Below the pieces are notes generated by a model, which did no database searches, was not told where the DNA came from, and saw only the letters and a list, made by a program, of their open reading frames with translations. The translations under genes and the position numbers were made by a program. A DNA stretch of 10,433 bases, from contig WTXD01000389.1 of assembly GCA_022496205.1 (NCBI GenBank), forward strand, positions 1 to 10,433, read 5' to 3'. Positions 1 through 9,043 of this stretch are shown here, in pieces (within the stretch, counting starts at the first letter, position 1; every line of letters begins with the position of its first letter). This DNA comes from Gloeopeniophorella convolvens. Taxonomy: Eukaryota > Basidiomycota > Agaricomycetes > Russulales.

Positions 1-852
1 TGATAAGGACCCTGCCAAACTCGGCCAGAGGTCCGATGCCAAAAAAACCGAAAATCGCCGGCCCGAGGCAGGAGGTTAGATGCTTTTGAACCGAATGCGG
101 TCTCGTGACCAATCGATGTTATATGGCAAAAGAACCGAATCGGGTCAGCTGACCATCGATCCGGGGTGGGTATGATGAGGAAACGATAGAATACACTCGG
201 TAATTAGTGCTCTGAGACCACTGTGGGAGATCTTATGCTCAAATACTGCATGTAGCCTTTCATTTATTGCTCTGTTGTGACAATATAGCCATGCTGGTAC
301 CTATATCAACAACAGTAGTCATATAGGACACGAGACGAGCGAGCCGGATTGTTGCGTTGACGTAATGGTAAGCATCATGTTGACTGTGATTGTGCGTGTG
401 GGAAGGTCCGGGGTTCGAATCCCGATCGATTTTTCCTTCAGGCTACAGTGTTCTTATCAACAAATACACTGCCGCTAGTGGGAACGGGGCCACACAGACA
501 CCATAGAGAGGGTCCAAAAGTGTCCCAGGCCGTCCTATTTGTCAACTAAAGCACAGTGAACTCAGTCTCTGGCAGCTCAGGATTCAAATAAGTGACTTGA
601 GGCACTGATCATGTTATGCTTTCTCACTCAGCATCTACTCTGCTGTAAAAAATGCTCATTCACACAATACTGCATGTGACGCGAGGCCAGTTGAAAGCCC
701 TGGCCGAAGTTACACGGAGAAATGACTGAATACGATGTTGCAGCGCAGAGGTTGTGCGAGGTTAGATGGAAATGAACCGAATCTTGCCGGCCCGCTCCGG
801 GACGGGCCGGGCCGGAGATCCCGAAGAGAACCGAAAATCTGCTCCTCAGGAT
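1..852. other. Gene-free left flank with short repeats
   Basis: No open frame here has convincing coding character. The plus-strand frame 735-1121 is the shadow of the minus-strand gene that ends at 853. What can be seen is a cluster of short related motifs. The octamer-like AACCGAA(T/A) recurs near 88, 131, 774 and 829. GAGGTTAGAT occurs at 72-81 and 758-767 and, inverted, at 851-860. There is also a tRNA-like T-arm near 405-430. The remainder, about 440-735, shows nothing I can assign. Confidence 0.6.
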
Positions 853-860
853 CTAACCTC
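72..860. repeat. GAGGTTAGAT direct/inverted repeat set
   Basis: The decamer GAGGTTAGAT is at 72-81 and again at 758-767. In both places it is followed about seven bases later by GAACCGAAT, giving a 25-bp imperfect direct repeat (72-96 / 758-782). Its exact inverse is at 851-860, so 758-860 forms an inverted repeat with a GC-rich centre containing GCCGGCCCG and GGGCCGGGCCGG. The inverse copy overlaps the stop codon of the minus-strand gene. A transcript-end hairpin or a remnant of a small palindromic element are both possible. Confidence 0.4.
405..430 (+). other. tRNA-like B-box fragment
   Basis: The string GGGGTTCGAATCCC is a good match to the conserved T-arm (internal promoter B box) of tRNA genes. 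It is followed by a run of five T at 430-434, as in a polymerase III terminator. A D-arm-like GTAATGGTAAGC lies about 40 bp upstream, near 362-373. However, the T-stem pairs poorly in its outer positions, and I find no 5' strand that would pair as an acceptor stem or a proper anticodon stem. I read it as a tRNA-derived remnant, or chance, and not as a working tRNA. Confidence 0.25.
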
Positions 861-1579
861 CATACGGGTTTGGCAGGGTCCTGGGTGATACGTCGTCGGT
901 GTCGATGGGTGCCTGGAGCCGCTCGCGCAGTACGCGCCGGCGCGCTAAGCGAACCTCATACCGCAGGCTGGACAATTCCTTTGAGGCCGTGTCGAACTCA
1001 AGTTGGCGCGCTGCGAGAACGCGAGCGCGCTTCTCTGCTTTTGCAGCCTCAAGGCGGGCGGTACGATCACGTTTCCGGAACTCCGCGTCGCAATCGTAGA
1101 GAAGGTCGGGCATTCCGGTGACCCAGGACCGGGAGGCATGGGGAAGGACCAGTCCCGCGCTGCACCTAAGGCCTCAAGAACACGGGGATCGGGGTCAAAG
1201 AGGTCCGCCGACTCAGCCTCCCGGCTAATGGCGGCCTGATACGAGGTGACCCGGTCAACCTATGTATAGCGCGGCGGCGCCGAAGTAAAAGATAACACAC
1301 TAAGAAGGGCGCAAAACCCTTGCCCCACTGTAGGAACGCATCAGCGGGGCCCCCAAGCGCAGGGCTCTCCTCCTTGTGACGCAGCAGCTCGATGAGCGCG
1401 GCCTCGTAAGAGTCCGGATACGGCCGTGAGTGGACGGTGCTGCCGGCTGGTGGGGTGCGAGGCCAGAGTAGAGGCGACAGTACTGGAGATGACGGTGTAT
1501 GAGCGGGTACGACGTTTGTTGCAAGGACAGGTAGAGGGCGCAGCGTTGTGGATCCGGAAGGCTCATGAAGATTAGACAT
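853..1579 (-). pseudogene. Unknown two-exon gene with one frame break
   Basis: Not recognised. The ATG at 1579-1577 sits in a fungal-type context (CCCCCCACC before ATG). Exon 1 (1579-1301, 93 codons) is Pro/Ser/Thr-rich at first, then helical (S-Y-E-A-A-L-I-E-L-L-R-H-K, about residues 58-70). A 41-nt GT-AG intron (1300-1260) joins phase 0 to exon 2, which starts V-D-R-V-T-S-Y-Q-A-A-I. Near 1114-1125 the frame shifts by one lost base into M-P-D-L-L-Y-D-C-D. This leads into a long Arg/Lys/Glu/Ala-rich segment (about residues 155-210), probably a coiled coil, and a TAG stop at 853-855. Restored length is about 228 residues. No signal peptide or membrane segment is seen. The intron is short for the group, so the splice is a prediction. 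The gene is divergent to the P450, and the intervening DNA is a repeat. The single break could be a sequence error, in which case the gene is intact. Confidence 0.5.
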
Positions 1580-2401
1580 GGTGGGGGGAACAAGAGGATG
1601 CTGCGACCGGAGATCGCTCGCGTGCGCGCGTCCGGCGACCGAGCCTTGACCGAGCCCTCCCCGCACTCGTTTTCTCTCCCCAGCTCTCCCCTCCTCCGTC
1701 GGTGTCGCGGTTTTCAGGCGTGCGCGGCACCCGAATAGTCGCCGGGCACCCGGTCATGGCAGCGGCCGCTAGCGGCCGGCGAGCTCCGGCGACGACGGAC
1801 CGGCCGGTAGTCCTGCACTGAAATTGCCAGCACTGTCATCAAACTCATTAAACTCGTTTCGTTCCGACCTCGATGAAATCCTACCCAGGCCCCAACTGGA
1901 ACCTTCAGGCTTCCATGCACTTTCAGGGACACTGCAGCCCATGGATCGGTGTTTCGTAGCCATTCATGAACTACAATGTCTGCATCTCTTTCCCTGATTT
2001 ATTCCATTGCCGGCGCCTCTCACGTCGAAGCCGATCGTCGAGGAGTGGCTCGTACCGCGTCGATACACGTTCGTGACACGATTTTCTCGTGGGCTCGCGA
2101 TGGAGGCCAGCAGGACGGAGACATTCCGTTTCCATCATTCGCACCGGCGTTGGATGGACTCCAGTCGGTGCACAGACTTCCTCGCATTTCGTTCGAGTGT
2201 TGCCCTGTGTGGAAGGGCATGGTGGAGGAGCCACGCCGCTGGCTTGGAGGTACTGTCATCGGGTGGAACGACAACACGGAGACAGGATTGTGGCCGATTG
2301 ACCTGTGCTATGCCAGACGCTACGTGACTCGCATCGTACCATACGGCGTGTGTTTTTTCCCCTGATATTCTGTGATCACAAATCATGTGCGTACCGACCA
2401 C

Positions 2402-2409
2402 TATAAGGG
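2402..2409 (+). promoter_or_regulatory. TATA-like box in repeat copy A
   Basis: TATAAGGG in the context GACCACTATAAGGG is matched in copy B by TATAAAGG at 9648-9655. Copy C has lost it (CGACCGGTGCACC near 8375-8387). It lies more than 500 bp before the P450 start codon, too far for an ordinary core promoter of that gene, unless transcription starts inside the repeat. It may be the repeat's own promoter. The only evidence is the motif and its conservation in two copies. Confidence 0.25.
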
Positions 2410-2527
2410 AATCCACACTACGACTGCGCCCCAGCAAGCCACGAGAATTTCCTTTGTACGGTCAAACGCCGTTTCGCTCACGTGTCCAACCTTCCTCCTG
2501 TGAAGGGTTGTTTCCAGTGCAGCCCCG

Positions 2528-2550
2528 TTTTTTTTATAGCTTTGGGCTAT
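2528..2550 (+). repeat. T-tract plus small hairpin in copy A
   Basis: A run of eight T (2528-2535) is followed by ATAGC-TTTGG-GCTAT, a five-base-pair hairpin (2536-2540 / 2546-2550). Copy B has the same arrangement with a longer T run (9772-9781) and an identical hairpin (9784-9788 / 9794-9798). Copy C keeps only part of it. The function is unknown. Confidence 0.35.
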
Positions 2551-2939
2551 CGATCGAATGTTGATCGCTGCGAGGTGCGCATCTTATACTAGTTCCTTTT
2601 GTTTTGCTCTCGTCCTGACATTGTCTCATGGGTCCATGCTCAACACGGGCACTTACGGTGCCGTCTTAGGACTGCGCACCACATGTGACATGTCAAGATC
2701 CACTGGCATCCCATCGCGGAATACGACGAACGCCTGCCGTTCCTGGTAGCTCTACTTACGGTACAACTCCAACAAGGTGAATAACGCGTTATCTAAAAGT
2801 GCCAACATTCTGATACGTCAAGAATGCTAAGTTCTGCATGCTTCGAGTCCCACGGCCCGCACCGCTCTAGCCATATCATCACGTCCACCCAACTCTGAAC
2901 CATCTTTAAATTGCTCACCCAACGCTCATCATTCGATCG

Positions 2940-5100
2940 ATGGCTTTTCTTCAGCTTTTTGCGAATTCTGTTGCTGTCCTGCTTGTATCGCGCTTCTGAC
3001 TTCAGTCATCAAGAATCGCAAGAGACGGGGACTGTTGTACCCTCCAGGACCACGGCCATGGCCTATCATCGGGAATCTACTTGACATCCCAAAGACGCAC
3101 TCGTGGCTGACCTACATCGAGATGGGCGAAAAGTATGGTGCGTGACTAACAGAACGCATCCGTGTTTTTTATATCACCATTCACAACAGGGTCTGAGATC
3201 ATCTCGGTCTCGGTCTTCGGGCAAGCAATTGTGGTGCTGAACTCAATCCGAGCTGCGAAAGACCTGCTCGAGAAGCGTGGCGAGATCTATTCTGATCGAC
3301 CTATTGTACCTTTCTTGAAATGTGCGTCATCATTCCCTTCCCGACCAAAGAGATTATTCACCGAAAGGCACAGGATGGAATGGCGCGGACTCATACCAAT
3401 TTCTCGGTATCCTGACCCTTGGCGTCCGGCTCGCAAGGTACTTGATCAGGGTCTGCGCCCCAGCGCGGCCGCCAGTACCGCCCTATGCAGCAAGCGAAAG
3501 CTCGGGTGCTTCTGAGCCGTCTTCTGGAGCATCCTGACGAACTAGAGAGACACTTCGAACTGTGTGTACCCTGAATATGTCTCGTCGCTCACGGCTCTGA
3601 CACCCGTCATGATGGTAGGTTGCAAGGCGAAGTCATATTGTCAATGACGTACGGTTACGACATCGAAGGAAGTGGCGATAGATTCCTTGCCACCGCAAAA
3701 CACATGTCGGAAATTGGAACAGCGACGATAATTCTGGTGCTACCCTTGTCAACGAGCTTCCTCTGTGTATGAGATGTGGTTTTATTATGTTGACGTTTTT
3801 TGAGAGCTCATGACGCATCCTAGTGCGATATATTCCGGCATGGTTGCCGTGGTTTAGCTACCAACCGCTTGCACGTGTGGGCCGCGAATTATGGGAAGAA
3901 ATCAGACTAGCCCCTATCCAATTCGCAAACAAAATGTGGTATGCCCGTTTCGCGAGTCGCTAGACTGAATCTTTACTCACGTACAACCATAGGAAGCAGG
4001 GACGGCTACCCACTCGCTCGCTCTTGAGAATCTTCAAGATATCCACATGATGAATGACACTGAGCGTGAAAAAGTAGAGTCGCATATCGGTTCAGCGCTG
4101 GGGTCTCTATATGCTGGTATGTGTATTACCGGTACCGTTCATGGCACACGTCTTTAATATGACTCTGGATTAGCTGGAGCTGATACAGTCAGCCCACCTG
4201 TCTCCATCATATCTGGACTCCGACTGATTAAGCGCGTCCTTGCTAGACTGTAACCGCTATGATGACGCTCATCCTGGCCCTTACTCTCCATCCCGATGTA
4301 CAAAGCAAGGCTCAAACCGAAATAGACGCAATCATTGGGAGAGAACGCCTCCCGACATTGATGACCGTCCCAGCTTGCCATATATCAACGCAATTTGCAA
4401 GGAGGTTCTACGGTGGAGGCCGGTCACACCTCTCGGTATGTCGTTTGATTTTCACGCTTGTCCCTGCCGTCTCACCTATTACATGCAGGCGTCCTCACGC
4501 GACGACACGGTCCAGCGTGTATAAGGATAGATTGATCCCCAAAGGTACGCCTCTGTTCAACGACTACTACATGGTAAGGAATTCAAAGCGTACAAAGGTG
4601 CCATAGTGATGTCAAACATCTGGTGAGTAATACTACCAGCGTAACAGAGCGACTTCCCGCGTGTCGCCCATGCGTTAACTTACCTCTGCATAGGGCAATG
4701 TTACATGATCCAACCACTTATCCAGATCCTGACCTGTTTAAGCCAGAGCGCTTCCTCCGCGAAGATGGAAGCCTCATTGACGATCCCATGGTAGGGGTAT
4801 CGTTTGGATTCGGGAGGCGGATCTGTCCTGGTCGGCATTTCGCCGATGCTACACTCTTCATCATGGCCGCGTCCCTTCTCTCGGTATTCGATGTGCAGAG
4901 GAAACGAGATGCCGAAGGGCGGGAGATCCATTTCGAAGTCTCGTACTCCGGCAACATGCTGAAGTGCGTGCCTCCCATTTTCACATTTACCACGAATCTT
5001 ATCGTTATCCATTAGCCATCCGGGATCGTTTCCATGCACTATCGACCCACGAGACAAGAAGGCTGAGGAGTTGATTGCTGCGGATGCTTTGGCACGCTGA
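2940..5100 (+). pseudogene. Cytochrome P450 monooxygenase, 12 exons, frame-broken
   Basis: A membrane-bound haem monooxygenase like the secondary-metabolism P450s abundant in agaricomycetes, often auto-annotated as O-methylsterigmatocystin oxidoreductase. The substrate cannot be told. My exons are 2940-3137, 3190-3321, 3368-3561, 3619-3766, 3824-3938, 3993-4116, 4174-4187, 4247-4435, 4489-4544, 4598-4622, 4694-4963 and 5016-5100. All introns are GT-AG, 46-71 nt. Allowing one lost base near each of 2990, 3380, 3475, 3733, 3930-3993, 4358 and 4492, the phases close exactly and give 518 residues, a normal family length. Visible features are an N-terminal hydrophobic anchor (about 5-24), basic K-N-R-K-R-R, PPGP (35-38), I-helix AGADTT (306-311), ExxR as E-V-L-R (363-366), PERF (418-421), and FGFGRRICPG with the haem-ligand Cys at about 445 (codon 4824-4826). 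The tail ends A-A-D-A-L-A-R-stop. No essential motif is lost. It is a recent pseudogene, or an intact gene with sequence errors. Exon 5/6 phasing is the least certain join. Confidence 0.93.
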
Positions 5101-6187
5101 AATGGTATGACAGGTCGTCGCTGTGTAAGATGGTTCCCCGCGTTCTCGACTCGGAAGAGTACATGTATGTAGTCAAGTTATCCTTCTCTGAAACTGCCAG
5201 TCATGACCCTCTATGATATTCCCGCCCCTTCAAGTACGTAATTAGTAGTCTTGTAGTCACCGATCGAACGGCGGTGGCCGATCGATTTCGCCATGAACTA
5301 GATGCATGCGCCGACATCGTTGGTCCGGTTGGCGATGCGGGACCCATCAGAGCACGCGAGTGATATCGGACATGGCACGCCCCAGTCGCCTGGGCGCCGT
5401 GACGATGGTCGCAAACTAATTCAAAACTTGTTCTAATGAACATGATGGTCGAGTGGGGGGCGCAATCACCATTTCCGTCAACGAGGCCGCGCGGAGGCGG
5501 CAGCACCCTGGCTATTTGGCCCGTGGATGTCGCTGTGCGAGTAAGTATATCGCGGCAGCGCGGTGGAATCGGAGCATGATGATGATGGGGGTGCGTTAGA
5601 GTGGGTTGGCTCCGAGTCAGTGTTGGTGTCAGAAAACTTAACACTGTCGAATGGCCGCGAAATGGAGCGTACCTCCGCAGTTGAGTTTTGTCTTAGTTGT
5701 TCGTGCACCTTGCGCCTGTTTCCGCGTGCTCTCTACTGCATCAGTGGTCCCGTTGTTGCAGTTTCTTTGCAGGAGATTAGAACGGTCTGGTCAGCATCTC
5801 AGAGTGACCTGTAGTCTGCTAAGCACTCTTTGGCGCAGGCTTCAGACGGCTCGGCGACTGGCGTTTCTTCGAATCTGCAGTAGTATTGATGACCATGTCA
5901 TAGTAAGGATAGAAGCAAGGCATACTTGGAAAAGGTGAAGGGGGAATGAGTTAAGTGGGGATAAATAAATAAAAAGAGGCGCGTGCGACCAACGCGAATT
6001 TATACAGTATGTCCGATGTTGAACTATTTCAACCTGTAACCAACGTGATCAAACCGGTACAATCAAGAATGGGAAAATAACGGAGTCGTCTAACGATAGG
6101 CCCACAACGGCGGCTAGACGCAAAGAGGGTGTCGTGGCGCAGCTACATGTGCGTGCTAGCGACCTCGATATGAGAGGCCGGTGATCA
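5101..6187. other. Intergenic, nothing recognised
   Basis: Several frames are open by composition (5201-5644 and 5478-5708 minus, 5563-5814 and 5651-5938 plus), but they overlap each other, are low in complexity (His/Pro/Ser/Thr), and show no motif or convincing splice pattern. An A-rich patch, ATAAATAAATAAAAA, lies near 5962-5976. A direct copy of CCGATCGA flanks a short GC-rich core near 5260-5284. No polyadenylation signal for the P450 stands out after 5100. I cannot assign a gene here. Confidence 0.5.
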
Positions 6188-7424
6188 TCACTGGTCCATA
6201 AGATATACAAGTGCCTTAGCTGTACCCTCGTTGAACCCGGAATCCCTTAACGCCTCTTCCCGAAGTTCCCTGGGAATGTACGCATGAACCAGCCTGATGG
6301 TCCCAATCCGAGCATCTTGATGATGCCCGCGAAAATTCTCGAGGAGCTCCAAGACGAGTGGAGGGATGTCGCGGGGCTGACTGACCGGCAGTGCAGAGGC
6401 CGAACTTACAAGGGTATCAGTTGGGCTCGGCGCACGCGGCTGGCGCTGAGGAGCGGAGGGAGTGCCGATGGTTTCCAAAAAGGACCTGTGATAGGCCTCA
6501 AGGTTGGCATTCAGGGACCTGAAGGAGGACTTGATGTCTGTACTGAGCTCGTCGGGCTGGTAGGGTGCAGGTGGCTGAGAAACTGAAGCTGCAGGGTGAA
6601 GGATTGGAAAGTGAGGGTCGGAAGACCCTATGTGTGAGGGCGTGACTGGGGCTGCGTCATCTTCGCCCTCGGAGGAGTCTGAACTGTTTGTGGAGGGGGT
6701 AGTCGAGATCGCAGACTGCGTCGGCTCCAGGGCTTCAATAAGAGGGTCCTGAAGTAGCGCGAGTGGGCCGCACGCCGCCGGAAATCCCGCACATACTGCA
6801 CGCCGATCTGGTACCGGCAAATGTTCATGATGTCTTGTATCGACTCCATGAAAACCTCCTCCTTGATGCGGAAGATATCGGAATACATGGTATGGATGTT
6901 ACGCTCGAATTTGGGGAGGCCAACTAGATCACGAGCGGCGATATCATTGAATTGGGGGTTGGTTTCCCCGTAAAACACTGTTGCGATGCACGCGGCACCG
7001 CAACCCGTTCAAGTGCAGCGATCTGGAAGTCTTATCAGATCAGTATATAAAGGAAAGGATGGCGCAAGCGTACAGCATCTTTGATCATCTCGATCAACCT
7101 AGAACGGACCACAGTTCTCTCGCTCGTATTACGCAAGACCCTGGATGGAACCCCTGTCGGAACTGGTGAAGCCGGATCCATCAGAGGACCATCCGAGCGT
7201 GAGTCGCGCCGTCTCTGCGACGTCCGCATTCTCTTGGAGCTGCCTGTCTTGAATAGACACGATCTTCTGACGAGAAAGGGTATCTGTCCCCAGATGTGAT
7301 GGGGGACGTCGGACTGGGACCTTTGGGGGGACCACTGCTGAGAGATTCGAGGAGACCACTGCTGGGATCTTTGAGGAGACCATTGACTCATTCTGGAAGC
7401 GAAGAAGCGGCGATGGCGAGGCAA
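6188..7424 (-). pseudogene. Unknown Ser/Pro-rich gene, two exons, frame-broken
   Basis: Not recognised. The simplest model has exon 1 at 7424-7074 (117 codons), a 51-nt intron 7073-7023 (GTACGC donor, CTGAT branch-like site, TTCCAG acceptor), and exon 2 at 7022-6188. Two one-base losses, near 6979 and 6780, must be allowed. The exon lengths then close in phase to about 395 residues. Order: an eight-residue repeat S-Q-Q-W-S-P-x-x (about 13-37); an Arg/Ser-rich linker; a helical segment R-L-I-E-M-I-K-D-A; a likely folded block (about 118-215, including Y-G-E-T-N-P-Q-F-N-D and I-Q-D-I-M-N-I-C-R-Y); an acidic Ser/Thr stretch (about 219-240); a Pro/Ser-rich linker; and a C-terminal helical block ending in A-L-V-Y-L-M-D-Q. 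The 5' end is unresolved. Other frames stay open up to about 7763, and an alternative model with further short introns upstream or at 7189-7141 is possible. There is no membrane or catalytic motif; a structural or regulatory nuclear protein is only a guess. Confidence 0.5.
7316..7387. repeat. 24-bp tandem repeat, three imperfect units
   Basis: Units are 7316-7339, 7340-7363 and 7364-7387, each ending GACCACTGCT or GACCATTGAC. They lie inside the minus-strand unknown gene. In the chosen frame they encode the eight-residue motif S-Q-Q-W-S-P-Q/R-R/I. Being a multiple of three, changes in unit number would not break the frame, a common source of length variation in Ser/Pro-rich fungal proteins. 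Confidence 0.75.
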
Positions 7425-8100
7425 CGGGACTAGCCGTGGGGAATTCTACACACCTTGAAGGATCTGATTTATGCGCCGAGCGGGAGCGCTCGAGCTGCAA
7501 TTGACGAGATATGTGATGGCGTAAGGCAGTGCAGAGGGAGCAACGGCCTGGGAAGTCAGAGTGAACGAGTGAGACTGTGGACATACCAGAAATTGATCCC
7601 AGTGGCTGTTGTGATGTCCCAGACCCATTTCGAGCGGAGATCTTACGAGAGGGCGCAAATTGGTTACGTGGTCCCTGTAGAAAGGACATGTTTGACGTCG
7701 GAGATCACCAGGTGGTAAGGGGAGATGAGTTGTGGGAGCAGCAAGCATGGGAATGACGTGCACCGCTTGCTACGCCGAGGCAGACAAGGCGGCCCGGGGG
7801 TCCGTCAAGGCAGATCCCACCCGATTCTAAGCAAACCATCAAGACCGCTGGAGTGCGTGCCAGACGCTGGAACAGGGGACCACGAAGCGGAAGACCGGAA
7901 GCGACGCGAGGAGAGATCGCGAGCACAGACGAGTGGCGCGAGCATGTACCAGACCCAGTAGTTACACCGGGAATAGCCGAGCCACCTCATCCTCGCACGT
8001 CTTGTCCGGACTCCGGCGGCTAGTACGCCACCTACAACGCCAGATGAAGGGCCCCGCGGAACAAGGGTAGTAGACGTGATCCGGCGTCTGCCCCTGGGAG
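7425..8100. other. Unassigned stretch
   Basis: This may contain the upstream part of the minus-strand unknown gene. A frame reading Q-L-Q-L-E-R-S-R-S-A-H-K runs into its region, and a 39-nt intron-like GTATGT...CTGACTTCCCAG sequence occurs on the minus strand about 7594-7556. On the plus strand a short frame from about 7748 starts M-G-M-T-C-T-A-C-Y and stops after 24 residues. Nothing here is strong enough to call a gene. Confidence 0.4.
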
Positions 8101-8685
8101 ACTGGCTTGTACCCCAAATAGCCAACGCAATTCTACCATGAACAGCTTTCGTCGTCCTTGTGCTGTGTTGTCAAAACCACCTTCAGCTGTGCGGAGGCCT
8201 CGTGCGCACCCCGATGCGGTACGGAACCAACGCCCGCCCTACTGTAAACGCCTTTCGCCTTGGGGCTGACCGCTGAGGAGAGGCCGTGCTGGACAGTGCG
8301 TGACTTGCATCGTACCATACGGCACGTGTTTTTCCTTGACTTCCTGTGATCACAAAACTCACGCACGTACAGACGACCGGTGCACCACAGGCTGCGCTCT
8401 AGATCCAGCACAACGCGATAATTACCTTATGCAGCCACTCAAACGCCGTTTTGTTCACATGTCCTGCAGGCAACCGTTAAGGATTCAGCGCTCCAGCTTT
8501 CATGCATTGTCATGCGCAAGTTCCGCATTGTTCAGGTAGTTTACTAGACCACTCCGCCGACTGCTCCATTTCCTCCCGAAAGGTTATATTCGGTGTTGCT
8601 CTGATTTCTGCCGTTGGGCTGTCGAATGTTGATTGCGATATGCCCATCTCATACCGTCCCTTCTGTTTCGCCATTGTCCACGGAC
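8101..8685 (+). repeat. Large dispersed repeat, copy C (internally deleted)
   Basis: It starts at GGCTTGTACCCCAAAT (B: 9097 onward) and follows copy B through TCTACCATGA, CAGCTGTGCGGA and CATCGTACCATACGGC to the region after the T-tract (GGGCTGTCGAATGTTGAT). About 275 bp of copy B (roughly 9290-9565) are missing near 8281-8300, and 8385-8440 has diverged strongly. It includes the segment missing from copy A, so that segment is probably ancestral. It ends exactly where copy B begins, giving a head-to-tail pair of truncated and fuller copies. Confidence 0.75.
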
Positions 8686-9043
8686 CATGGTGGGGGGAAC
8701 AAGAGGATGTTGCGACCGGAGGTCCGAGCGCGCGTGCGCGGGTCCGGCCAGGTCCGGCGACCGAGTCTTGACCGAGCCCTTCCCGCGCTCACTGCCTCTC
8801 CCTCCGTCGGTGTAGCTGTTTTCAAGCGTGCGCGGCACCCGAACAGTCGCCGGGACCCGGCATAGCAGCCGGCGAACTCCGGCAATGACGGACCGGCCGG
8901 TGGTCCTGTAAGGTCCTGCAATTGGCACCACGGTCATCAAACCCGTTTCGTTCCGACCTCGATGAGGCCCTACCCAAGCCCCAACCTTCCATGCTCTTTG
9001 CATGGGCACCACGGCCCATGGCGAGTTCGGCTCGTAGCAACTC

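Larger units (their letters stand above)
6..882. repeat. 15-bp perfect inverted repeat (6-20 / 868-882)
   Basis: Positions 6-20 (AGGACCCTGCCAAAC) are the exact reverse complement of 868-882. The right arm lies inside the last codons of the minus-strand unknown gene (residues R-T-L-P-N before its stop at 853). The left arm reads R-T-L-P-N on the plus strand. The simplest reading is that the window starts in the tail of a second, oppositely oriented relative of that gene. The match is short and similarity fades after about 20 bp, so this is tentative. Confidence 0.5.
1577..2940 (+). repeat. Large dispersed repeat, copy A
   Basis: This stretch aligns along its whole length with 8686-10433 in the same orientation. 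Shared landmarks are GGTGGGGGGAACAAGAGGAT at the left edge, GGCCAGCAGGA in the middle, and ACCCAACTCTGA and ATTCGATCGAT at the right edge. By eye, divergence is moderate, with many scattered substitutions and small indels. Compared with copy B it lacks about 165 bp at 2010-2012 (B 9093-9257) and the 249-bp segment at 2689/2690 (B 9946-10194). Its left edge is the start codon of the minus-strand unknown gene and its right edge is the start codon of the P450, so it forms the full intergenic region of that divergent pair. I see no terminal inverted repeats, LTR-type TG...CA ends or recognisable transposase. It may be a degraded mobile element or a duplicated gene-flanking segment. Confidence 0.85.

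Noticed and set aside
349..434. A functional tRNA gene around the GGTTCGAATCC B box
   Set aside because: No 5' acceptor strand pairs with the 3' side, the outer T-stem pairs mismatch, and no anticodon stem forms around a plausible anticodon (a GTG triplet was tried). Kept only as a remnant.
1577..2940. Repeat-induced point mutation in the repeats
   Set aside because: The copies stay GC-rich, with substitutions in many directions and no excess of TpA or run of C-to-T stops.
4571..4608. An intron from 4574 (GTAAGG) to 4606 (CATAG), or an inserted extra peptide after the P450 I-P-K-G motif
   Set aside because: A GT-AG intron at 4545-4597 (53 nt) instead joins I-P-K-G directly to A-I-V-M-S-N-I-W in phase, matching the normal family spacing.
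4964..5015. P450 C-terminus read through to the stop at 5013
   Set aside because: That tail does not resemble P450 C-termini. Splicing 4964-5015 gives N-H-P-G-S-F-P-C-T-I-D-P-R-D and a proper stop at 5098-5100.
5201..5708. Minus-strand open frames rich in His/Pro/Ser as a gene
   Set aside because: They overlap in different frames, are compositionally biased, and show no motif or consistent splice signals.
7748..7822. A zinc-finger-like start (M-G-M-T-C-T-A-C-Y) on the plus strand
   Set aside because: Only one C-x-x-C pair, a stop after 24 residues, and no continuation with more cysteines in any frame.
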